Shown here one piece after another: positions 1 through 5,801 of a DNA stretch of 6,971 nt. The stretch's first letter is position 1; each line of letters starts with the position of its first letter. Below the pieces are notes generated by a model that had not been told where the DNA came from, ran no database searches, and saw nothing but the letters and a program-made list of their open reading frames with translations. The position numbers and the translations under genes are program-made. Source of the stretch: Syntrophorhabdus sp. (GTDB taxonomy: Bacteria; Desulfobacterota; BSN033; UBA1163); assembly GCA_020724025.1 (NCBI GenBank), contig DYHU01000206.1, positions 1 to 6,971 on the forward strand, read 5' to 3'.

Positions 1-254
1 AGGAGGCCATTGCCATGGCAACAGGCAATACGGCAAAGGTTTATAGATTGAACAGGGGTGTGATTGAGGTTGGCAGGGAGGCTGATCTGGTCATCATGGA
101 TGCTCCCATGGGTTCGGTGGGCAAGGATGCCCTCTCTGCGATTGAGGCAGGCGATATCCCGGGGATTGCGGCTGTATTGATCGATGGTCAGATGAAGATC
201 GGAGTAAGCCGGAATACACCGCCCCCGAATGGAAAGATCGTGATCAGTAAATAA
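1..254 (+). CDS. Enamidase-like amidohydrolase, C-terminal end (5' truncated by window)
   Basis: The frame is open from the window edge (reading E-A-I-A before the ATG at 15), so this is the C-terminal ~83 residues of a longer protein; the ATG at 15 is internal. The visible part has the closing strand of the amidohydrolase superfamily: MATGN, then GVIEVGREADLVIMD, where the chain returns to the small beta-sandwich domain. The tail GDIPGIAAVLIDG...SRNTPPP resembles, from memory, the C-terminus of Eubacterium barkeri enamidase (EC 3.5.2.18). That cytoplasmic metal-dependent hydrolase opens 6-oxo-1,4,5,6-tetrahydronicotinate to 2-formylglutarate and ammonia. Metal ligands lie upstream, outside the window, so activity cannot be judged. 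The next gene is the reductase expected to supply its substrate, which supports the call. A different cyclic amide or imidazolone substrate remains possible. Confidence 0.8.
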   Translation, partial: EAIAMATGNTAKVYRLNRGVIEVGREADLVIMDAPMGSVGKDALSAIEAGDIPGIAAVLIDGQMKIGVSRNTPPPNGKIVISK

Positions 255-345
255 GTGACTAAAGTTGAAAGTGCCTAAAGTGACTAAAGTTTTTAAACTT
301 ACCTTAGACACTTTAGCTCACTTTAGTTCACTTTTAGTCACTTAG
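252..345. repeat. Imperfect long palindrome built of ~11-bp GTGACTAAAGT units
   Basis: The gap between the two catabolic genes is filled by about seven units of 10-11 bp. Three read forward (GTGACTAAAG 255, GTGCCTAAAG 271, GTGACTAAAGT 280). Four are in reverse complement (ACCTTAGACAC 301, CTTTAGCTCAC 311, CTTTAGTTCAC 321, CTTTTAGTCAC 331). The halves meet at AAGTTT-TT-AAACTT (287-300), so the stretch can fold into one long imperfect hairpin. The first unit begins at the stop codon of the upstream gene. I associate such arrays with Desulfobacterota-like intergenic DNA. No T-tract follows, so it is not a standard terminator. Confidence 0.85.
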
Positions 346-353
346 ATATTTTA

Positions 354-366
354 GCCCAATTTGGGC
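354..366. promoter_or_regulatory. Short perfect palindrome just upstream of the reductase RBS
   Basis: GCCCAA-T-TTGGGC is a perfect 6-bp inverted repeat around one base. It ends four bases before the GGGGA (370-374) that serves the reductase start. It could be an operator or a small mRNA hairpin affecting initiation. No regulator gene is visible, so the role is inferred. Confidence 0.3.
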
Positions 367-380
367 GATGGGGATTGATG

Positions 381-1898
381 ATGATTGTTGATTGGGAAAC
401 GTGTATTGGATGTGGTTTGTGTGTGGAGACTTGTCCCCTTCAGGCCATCTCCATGACGCAGGAGGAAAAGGCATCCATCTCCGATGTCTGTGTTGATTGC
501 AAGGCTTGCACAAGGATCTGTCCGACAGAGGCCATTGCGCTCGAGGAAGAACTAAAAGAGGGAGGGGTGAGATGCCCCTCCTGCCCGATCCTCTGCACGA
601 TCAGACCCGGGAATACAGGAGCCTGCCAGCGGTTCATCAATCGCAATGGGGATTTAGTTCGTTGTATCCCACTCCAACGTTATGAAGATGTCAAGGAGAT
701 CGTTGGTGTGGATCATGAGGAAGTGATTCGAAGACCATTGATCACCGGCATCGGAGCCGGGACTACTTACCCCGACACCAAACCTGCACCTTATATCGTC
801 CAATCTAAAATGGATGGAATCGATGTCGTCACTGTTGTGACGGAAGCCCCCATGAGTTACAGCGGCATCAAGGTGAAGATCGATACAGACACGAATATCG
901 GCAAAGAAGGAGATCCTGTTCTCATCGGGAAAAAGAGGGTCGGCCATCTCTGCACGGAAGAGTATGGCTCTAAGATTCTCTCGTTAGGAGGGATCAATCT
1001 TCTTACCGGCGAAGAAGGCCTTGCCGTGGCCAAACTGATTGTCGATATTGCCAACCGGAGAGAGGTCCATCTCAAAGTGGCGGAAGGAGCCGAGATGGTT
1101 CTTCAGATAGGCAAGGCTCCTATCATCAATGGTGAAACAGGTAGAAGGATGAGAGTCGGTTGTGGCAGTGCATCCATGGGGCTCTTTGGAAGGTATTTCT
1201 TTGGTGCAGCAGATGAGGTGGTTGTCCTGGATTCCCATCTCATCGGGCAGTTCACAGAGCATGAGGCTGGAAGGGAGTCGGGCGCTAAATACAGCGGCAT
1301 CAGGTTGCGAGCGAGGCAATCCACTCCCGGTCGATACTTTGGTGAGCATGGCCGGGGATGGGGAGGAACACCCTTCGAAAACCCCATCGAGATCATCGAG
1401 GGTTTTGATCCGAAGATCGCCAAACCAGGGATGACTCTGCTGATCACGGAGACAACAGCGGAACGGGCCGCTATGTTTCGTCTGGATGAGAATGGCAAAT
1501 TTACTCAGGTGGATTTAACCTCCAAAGCAAAGAGGGCAATCGATATGATGGCCTCTAACTGCCAGCCATCGAGGGTTTCCGCCGTCTATGTGGGCGGCGC
1601 AGGGGGAAGCGCCAGAGCTGGAGTCACAAAGATTCCGGTGAAACTGAATCGGGCTATCCATCAGAATAAGGCAAGGTTAACCGTGGGAGGGGCGCCAACC
1701 TATATCCTGCCAGGGGGCGGGATCACGTTTCTGGTCGATGTAGAGAAGGTAATGGTGAGAGCCTTCACCTATGTGCCGACGCCTGCCACGGTTGTTCCCC
1801 TCGAATACACGATGAGATTGAATGAGTATCTGGAGATTGGGGGGCACGCAGAGTCCATTCAGAGATTAAATGATGTTCTGAAGGAGATAAAAAGATAA
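381..1898 (+). CDS. hnr: 6-hydroxynicotinate reductase-like iron-sulfur protein
   Basis: A 505-residue cytoplasmic protein that fits the 6-hydroxynicotinate reductase family (EC 1.3.7.1), which uses reduced ferredoxin to reduce 6-hydroxynicotinate to 6-oxo-1,4,5,6-tetrahydronicotinate. The N-terminus is a 2[4Fe-4S] ferredoxin domain: C8-x2-C11-x2-C14-x3-C18-P and C37-x2-C40-x2-C43-x3-C47-P. A third cysteine cluster follows (C65, C68, C72, C82) in a Gly/Arg-rich setting. The remaining ~400 residues are the family's own catalytic region, with conserved-looking stretches GIGAGTTYPD, VGCGSASMGLFGR, EHGRGWGGTPFENP and GGAPTYILPGGG. Start: TTG 375, ATG 378 and ATG 381 are in frame; GGGGA at 370-374 is best spaced (6 nt) for 381. 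It lies 126 bp after the enamidase-like gene, the enzyme of the next step. The real substrate may be a nicotinate relative. Confidence 0.84.
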   Translation: MIVDWETCIGCGLCVETCPLQAISMTQEEKASISDVCVDCKACTRICPTEAIALEEELKEGGVRCPSCPILCTIRPGNTGACQRFINRNGDLVRCIPLQRYEDVKEIVGVDHEEVIRRPLITGIGAGTTYPDTKPAPYIVQSKMDGIDVVTVVTEAPMSYSGIKVKIDTDTNIGKEGDPVLIGKKRVGHLCTEEYGSKILSLGGINLLTGEEGLAVAKLIVDIANRREVHLKVAEGAEMVLQIGKAPIINGETGRRMRVGCGSASMGLFGRYFFGAADEVVVLDSHLIGQFTEHEAGRESGAKYSGIRLRARQSTPGRYFGEHGRGWGGTPFENPIEIIEGFDPKIAKPGMTLLITETTAERAAMFRLDENGKFTQVDLTSKAKRAIDMMASNCQPSRVSAVYVGGAGGSARAGVTKIPVKLNRAIHQNKARLTVGGAPTYILPGGGITFLVDVEKVMVRAFTYVPTPATVVPLEYTMRLNEYLEIGGHAESIQRLNDVLKEIKR

Positions 1899-2182
1899 AT
1901 AACCAATACCCAATCACCCATAACCAAATAAATTTACATGATAAACTTTTCCCTCACGAACCATGGAAACAATAAGAACTTCCCTCCCCCTTCGATGGGG
2001 GAGGGGTAGGGTGGGGGTGACCATGTGACTTATGATTACCCCCCACCTTCATCCTCCCCCGCAAGGGGGGAGGAGATTTTTGCAAAAGCAGTACTTAAGA
2101 TTAATCTTTGTTCGGTGATTGGAATTTGGTGATTGGTGATTATTTGTCCCGCCTTGGCGGGATTGGAATTTGGTTATTGGAA
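1898..2182. repeat. Nested inverted-repeat element in the hnr-UPF0280 gap
   Basis: The ~290-bp gap holds two repeat families arranged symmetrically. Outer arms: AATAACCAA (1898-1906) and CCAATCACC (1910-1918) on the left recur in reverse complement as TTGGTTATT (2170-2178) and GGTGATTGG (2114-2122, 2128-2136), within ATTGGAATTTGG-like DNA. Inner arms: two C/G-rich hairpins, 1982-1990 with 1997-2005 (loop TTCGAT) and 2052-2060 with 2066-2074 (loop GCAAG). Their G-rich and C-rich flanks (about 2010-2019 and 2039-2047) can also pair with each other. A small hairpin TCCCGCC-TT-GGCGGGA lies at 2147-2162. The right outer arm runs to within about 10 bp of the next start codon. No gene is present. 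Confidence 0.75.
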
Positions 2183-2192
2183 TTTGTTGAAT

Positions 2193-3074
2193 ATGAGAAT
2201 GCAGTCGGCTAAGAAAATATACGCACATGATCCTGTCCAGGTTTTACCCAATGGAACCGTCCTCGTGGACTATGGACCCATGCGGATGTTCATCAGCGCC
2301 TCGGAAAATGGAAAACCTCTTGTCCACCTGGCGAAAGAGGGGGCTCATCTGGCGATGCGGATTCTTGAAGACTTAGCAGAATTTCTTCCTGTGATAAAAA
2401 AGAGATCACAGAAGTTGGAAATTGTGGAGGCCTTTCCTGATGTCGTCCGAAGAATGATCGAAGCCACAAAGATGATGGGGGAACCCGATCTCACTCCGCT
2501 TGCGGCGGTTGCAGGAACAACCTCTGATGTGGTTGCCGATTTTATCTTCGGCAGGGGTGGAACGAAGATCATCGTTGATAATGGAGGAGATGTCGCCCTT
2601 CGATTGAGAGAAGGCGAGGTGGCCAGAGTAGGAGTAAAAACAGAGATCAGTTCAAAACAACCCGCCTATCTCATTTCAATCGATTCCACCATGGGAATAG
2701 GGGGCGTGGCGACGAGTGGCCTCGGCGGGAGGAGCTTCACCAAAGGGATTGCATCGGCCGCAACGATACTCGCAGAGAATGCTTCTCTGGCTGATGCTGG
2801 AGCGACTGTCATCGGAAATTTCACCAATGTTGATGACCCTAATATCTCAAGAACCCTTGCCGAGAAAATATATCCGGATACAGATATCACCGGAGAGTGG
2901 GTCACCGTCAACGTAGGGAAATTATCCCAGGAAAAGATTGGGGAAGCATTGGACAACGGCCTGGTGAAAGCGTATTCAATCTATCAGAAAGGATTGATCC
3001 AGGGAGCCTTAATTGCTTTACGGGGGAAAGCGGTCTGGACGGATTCATTAGACCCCTTATTAAAGAAATTGTAA
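2193..3074 (+). CDS. UPF0280 family (ApbE-like) protein
   Basis: A 293-residue soluble protein of the UPF0280 family. Visible family blocks are VDYGPMRMFISA (25-36), PLAAVAGTTSDVVADFI (102-118), IIVDNGGDVAL (126-136), ATSGLGGRSF (173-182) and SLADAGATVIGN (198-209). The order VDNGGD, TSG, LADAGAT mirrors the motifs of ApbE FAD:protein FMN transferases, so it is probably built on that fold. Whether it transfers flavin is unknown. No signal peptide or lipobox is seen, unlike exported ApbE. Start: the frame extends to a TTG at 2133, but the first 20 codons read through the intergenic repeat, so ATG 2193 (or 2199) is preferred although neither has a clear Shine-Dalgarno sequence. The cluster position suggests service to the reductase: assembly, flavinylation or binding of a pathway intermediate. 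Confidence 0.88.
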   Translation: MRMQSAKKIYAHDPVQVLPNGTVLVDYGPMRMFISASENGKPLVHLAKEGAHLAMRILEDLAEFLPVIKKRSQKLEIVEAFPDVVRRMIEATKMMGEPDLTPLAAVAGTTSDVVADFIFGRGGTKIIVDNGGDVALRLREGEVARVGVKTEISSKQPAYLISIDSTMGIGGVATSGLGGRSFTKGIASAATILAENASLADAGATVIGNFTNVDDPNISRTLAEKIYPDTDITGEWVTVNVGKLSQEKIGEALDNGLVKAYSIYQKGLIQGALIALRGKAVWTDSLDPLLKKL

Positions 3075-3092
3075 AAAGAAATCTCCATCACT

Positions 3093-3140
3093 TGTCCTTC
3101 TCCTCTTGGGGGAGAGGGATAGGGTGAGGGGTAGGAGGAG
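3093..3140. repeat. C/G-rich REP-like element ending in the RBS of the next gene
   Basis: The 71-bp gap contains a relative of the inner hairpins at 1981-2020. Both read as a pyrimidine half, then GGGGGAG(A)GGG, then TAGGGTG(A/G)GGG. Here TCTCC and GGAGA can pair around a short loop. The G-rich tail runs straight into AGGAGGAG (3133-3140), which lies 5 nt before the ATG at 3146 and must be its Shine-Dalgarno sequence. Confidence 0.6.
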
Positions 3141-3145
3141 AACAG

Positions 3146-3724
3146 ATGGAAGTCCGAAAATACGTCATCATTGTGGAAGAAACGGTTGTTGAAGGAGGGA
3201 AAAGGGTTGATCCTCCGACCCGTAAGGCTGCTGCTGTGGCAGTGATCAAGAATCCCTTTGCAGGGAAGTATGTTGAGAAATTGGATGAACTTATTGATAT
3301 CGGTGAGGAGTTAGGGGGGATTTTGGGGAAGAAGGCTGTCGAGGCATTGAAGATACCACCTAAAAATGCTGAGAGTTACGGAAAGGCAGCCGTCGTGGGA
3401 GTGGATGGCGAGTTGGAACATGCGGCGGCCATTCTCCATCCCAAACTCGGGACACCTTTAAGAGAAGCAGTTGGCGGAGGGAAGGCCATTATTCCATCGG
3501 CCAAGAAAATGGGAGGACCGGGGACAGAGATTGATGTGCCGCTTCATTACAAAGATGCCGCCTTTGTCCGCACTCATTTCGATGCCATGACCGTGAGGGT
3601 GCCGGATGCCCCCCGGTCCGATGAAATCCTCGTTGCCATCGTAGTTACCGATTCCGGAAGGCCCCAACCACGGATTGGCGGATTAAAGAAAGAAGAAGCC
3701 AAAAAAGAAGACGGCCTGAGGTAA
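3146..3724 (+). CDS. Amino acid synthesis family protein (PF06684, formerly DUF1185)
   Basis: A 192-residue protein matching this family over its full length. Recognisable blocks are VIKNPFAGKYVEKLDELIDIG (33-53), SYGKAAVVGVDGELEHAAAI (77-96), VGGGKAIIPSAKKMGGPGTE (109-128), DVPLHYKDAAFVRTHFDAM (130-148) and VPDAPRSDEILVAIVVTDSG (152-171). Structures of family members show a chorismate-mutase-like fold, and a role in amino-acid metabolism was only suggested from them. A charged tail (KKEEAKKEDG) follows the conserved end. AGGAGGAG sits 5 nt before the ATG, making the start firm. It lies 71 bp after the UPF0280 gene in the same orientation, so it is likely the last gene of the catabolic operon. 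It may act on a pathway intermediate; the reaction is unknown. Confidence 0.88.
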   Translation: MEVRKYVIIVEETVVEGGKRVDPPTRKAAAVAVIKNPFAGKYVEKLDELIDIGEELGGILGKKAVEALKIPPKNAESYGKAAVVGVDGELEHAAAILHPKLGTPLREAVGGGKAIIPSAKKMGGPGTEIDVPLHYKDAAFVRTHFDAMTVRVPDAPRSDEILVAIVVTDSGRPQPRIGGLKKEEAKKEDGLR

Positions 3725-3837
3725 TTCTATTTCCCTTCACTTTTCTTTTTTTAGGAGGAGGGTGGAGTGAGGGGTTACGGAGCGCAGGGGAGGGAGTAAC
3801 AATCGAGTGCAGCGCTATATGGGGGGAAATGGAATAT

Positions 3838-3996
3838 CTATATTGCTATTCTTAGTGCCTCTTGCGCCTCGCGGGGTAACTGGATAAGGACGAAATAGGA
3901 CTTGGGATAAAGATAATCTTCACCTGATTCATCAATTACCCTGAGATAACCCTCTTTTTCTGTTTCATCGTCTTGCAGAACCTTATATCCTGTGGT
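3838..3996 (-). pseudogene. Remnant of a small 'RVIDESGEDYLYP' hypothetical protein
   Basis: Reading leftward from 3996 to the TAG at 3838-3840 gives 52 codons with strong protein character: GYKVLQDDETEKEGYLRVID, then ESGEDYLYPKSYFVLIQLP and a short helical end. From memory this matches the C-terminal two thirds of a widespread family of ~70-residue uncharacterised bacterial proteins with the core RVIDESGEDYLYP, often near accessory genes. No ATG, GTG or TTG lies in this frame, and a stop (3997-3999) closes it upstream. A neighbouring frame upstream reads ITIFIN, which could be the lost N-terminal strand, suggesting a frameshift or small deletion. Function unknown. Confidence 0.5.
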
Positions 3997-4058
3997 TTAT
4001 AAAAATGGTTATTTCTTGCCTTCTGGCAATGTAATTCAGACTTTTTTAAACTCACCTC

Positions 4059-4087
4059 TTGACTATGGTTTAAAATTATGCTTATTT
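4059..4087 (+). promoter_or_regulatory. Possible promoter of the abiEi gene
   Basis: TTGACT (4059-4064) and TTATTT (4082-4087) are 17 bp apart. The second box ends 7 bases before the ATG, which would give an almost leaderless mRNA. This agrees with the lack of any Shine-Dalgarno sequence before 4095. The -10 match is poor, so the call is tentative. Confidence 0.3.
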
Positions 4088-4094
4088 AAGTACC

Positions 4095-4874
4095 ATGGGT
4101 AATGGAAAAAGATCAAAAATAAACCAGCTCATAAGTAAATGGCCCCGGGGAACCGTTGCGACGGCTTCTTACCTGAAGCGGCAAGGGTTTACTTACGATC
4201 TTCTGACGAAGTATCGTCGCGGGGGCTGGCTTAAATCTTTCGGCCAAGGGGCCTACGTCCTCACTGAAGATCGGGTTGAGTGGCTCGGAGCCTTATACGC
4301 AGTTCAATCCCAGCTTGAGCTTGAGGTTCACGCCGGAGGAAAGACTGCCCTCGAACTCAAGGGTTACGGTCACTACGTTCTGAAAGAGACAAAAACTCTC
4401 TTTCTTTACGCTCAGCCCAAGGTGATCCTGCCCGCTTGGTTTTCAGGAGAACGGTTAGGGCTTAACCTTGTGGTGACTCGGACAAGTCTTTTCCCCGGTA
4501 ACACCCATGAAGGATTCTCCGAATGGAAGGAGCGGGAGTTCACCATACGGATCTCGTCACCGGAGCGGGCGGCCATGGAGATGCTCTACCTCGTCCCGGA
4601 AAAGGTAAGCTTCGAGGAATCGCTTCTCATCATGGAAAGCCTTGTTACGCTCAGGCCCGAGACCGTTCAAAGGCTTCTCGAAGTATGCCGATTTGTCAAA
4701 GTTAAAAGGCTTTTCATGTACATGGCAGAAAAGCATAGGCATCCCTGGGTGGAAAAGCTTGATCTTTCACGGATAGATTTCGGCAGAGGGAAGCGGAGAA
4801 TCGTATCCGGGGGAGAACTCGATCCCAAGTACCAGATTACGGTCTCCAGAGAACAGAGAGAAGGAACAGTTTGA
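4095..4874 (+). CDS. abiEi: AbiEi-family type IV antitoxin / transcriptional regulator
   Basis: A 259-residue protein of the AbiEi family, the antitoxin half of the AbiE abortive-infection type toxin-antitoxin system. Residues 8-60 form the winged helix-turn-helix (PRGTVATASYLKRQGFT, then LTKYRRGGWLKSFGQGAYV) that in characterised systems binds the module's own promoter. The antitoxin domain follows: HAGGKTALELKGYGHYV (79-95), ISSPERAAMEMLYLVP (153-168) and the end RGKRRIVSGGELDPKYQITV (231-250). In this type the antitoxin counteracts the toxin without forming a stable complex with it. Length and frame are normal, so it appears intact. Its stop overlaps the TTG start of the toxin gene. No Shine-Dalgarno sequence precedes the ATG. 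It now sits upstream of a disrupted toxin, so it may persist as a regulator or as protection against related toxins. Confidence 0.87.
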   Translation: MGNGKRSKINQLISKWPRGTVATASYLKRQGFTYDLLTKYRRGGWLKSFGQGAYVLTEDRVEWLGALYAVQSQLELEVHAGGKTALELKGYGHYVLKETKTLFLYAQPKVILPAWFSGERLGLNLVVTRTSLFPGNTHEGFSEWKEREFTIRISSPERAAMEMLYLVPEKVSFEESLLIMESLVTLRPETVQRLLEVCRFVKVKRLFMYMAEKHRHPWVEKLDLSRIDFGRGKRRIVSGGELDPKYQITVSREQREGTV

Positions 4875-5799
4875 GAAAAGATACGGTCTTTTTCAGGCAG
4901 GCAGAGTTGCTCCTTCGGGTTTTGCCATTTGTAAACGAGGAGGAAATCTTTGCCTTGAAGGGAGGGACGGAGGGACCGCGATCAACTTCTTCTTAAGAGA
5001 TCTCCCTCGTCTTTCCGTCGATATTGACCTGACCTACCTTCCGATAAACGACCGCGAGACTGCCTTAACTGCCATCGAAAAAGCTCTTATTCGAATCTCG
5101 GAAAGGGTGGAGAAAACAATTCTTGGTGTCCGTGTATTTCCCAAGAAGGACCGTGAGTTCAATCCTATAGCCGGTTTAATCATCCGCCGCGGTGATGCAA
5201 CGATCAAAGTTGAACCGAACTCCGTTCTAAGGGGATCGGTATTTTCAACAGAAACGAGAACCCTCTGTCAGAAGGCACAGGATCTCTTTGAGCTTTCAAT
5301 CGAAGTTCGCACACTTTCTTTTGAGGATCTTTATGGAGGAAAGGTCTGTGCAGCTCTCGACCGGCAACATTCGAGGGATCTTTTCGACATCGATATATTG
5401 CTCAAGAATGAGGGACTTCCGGAGAAAGTACGCAAGGCATTTATTGTCTATCTTGTCAGTCATTCCCGACCGATGGTCGAAATCCTCAATCCACACTGGG
5501 GTGACCTGCCCCCGGTCTTCGAGAAAGAATTTCAGGGCATGGTGGTCAAACCGGTCACAGCCGAGGAACTGAGGATTGTAGGAGGACAATTAGTATCCAG
5601 GCTTCACGAGGAACTTACCCAAGAAGAAAGGCGGTTCATCGTATCCGTTAAAGAGGGGAAACCCCAGTGGGATTTGCTGGGGGTGCCGGGAATCGAGACT
5701 CTCCCTGCCATTCGATGGAAGATTCAGAACATACGCCAAATGGCGCCAATGAAACACCGGGAGGCGCTACGAAAACTCCGGGACTACCTTGGCGCTTAG
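4871..5799 (+). pseudogene. abiEii: AbiEii nucleotidyltransferase toxin, frameshifted by 8-bp duplication
   Basis: From TTG 4871, overlapping the antitoxin stop with AAGGA 5 nt upstream, the frame reads an AbiEii N-terminus (FFRQAELLLRVLPFVNEEE, then FALKGGT). It goes out of frame and stops at 4994-4996. The remaining toxin continues in another frame from 4975 to the TAG at 5797-5799. Removing one copy of GGAGGGAC at 4961-4976 joins the two into 306 residues, normal for the family. All catalytic motifs of the polymerase-beta-like fold are then present: GGT 31-33, D48-I-D50, IKVEP 109-113 and RDLFDID 166-172. AbiEii toxins inhibit growth; AbiEii itself is reported to bind GTP, and relatives modify tRNA. 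As it stands, a product from an internal start such as GTG 5107 would lack GGT and DxD and should be inactive. Confidence 0.88.
4961..4976 (+). repeat. 8-bp perfect tandem duplication (GGAGGGAC x2)
   Basis: GGAGGGACGGAGGGAC sits exactly where the toxin should read K-G-G-T-A-I-N. With one copy the codons are AAG GGA GGG ACC GCG ATC AAC; with two, the frame shifts by +8 and stops nine codons later. It is the only lesion seen in the toxin. Tandem repeats of this size can arise and be lost by replication slippage. Confidence 0.95.
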
Positions 5800-5801
5800 C
5801 C

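Larger units (their letters stand above)
3725..4094. other. 370-bp gap: degenerate repeat, small-gene remnant, AbiE promoter region
   Basis: This gap separates the catabolic cluster from the AbiE module. After the PF06684 stop there is a weak hairpin, CCCTTCACT (3733-3741) with AGTGAGGGG (3766-3774), whose loop holds a T-rich run and whose 3' side resembles the G-rich tail of the REP-like elements. It does not make a normal terminator. Next comes a minus-strand gene remnant (3838-3996) and then AT-rich DNA containing TTGCC-TTCT-GGCAA (4016-4029) and a possible promoter for abiEi. No intact gene is visible. Confidence 0.6.

Noticed and set aside
252..345. Regularly repeated short units, considered as a CRISPR array.
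   Set aside because: Units are adjacent without spacers and occur in both orientations, which does not fit CRISPR.
984..1498. Minus-strand frames of 121 and 131 codons inside the reductase gene.
   Set aside because: They are antisense shadows of a strongly coding gene, with no recognisable domain or RBS.
5107..5799. A free-standing 230-residue protein starting at GTG 5107.
   Set aside because: It is the C-terminal part of the frameshifted AbiEii gene and would lack the GGT and DxD catalytic motifs.
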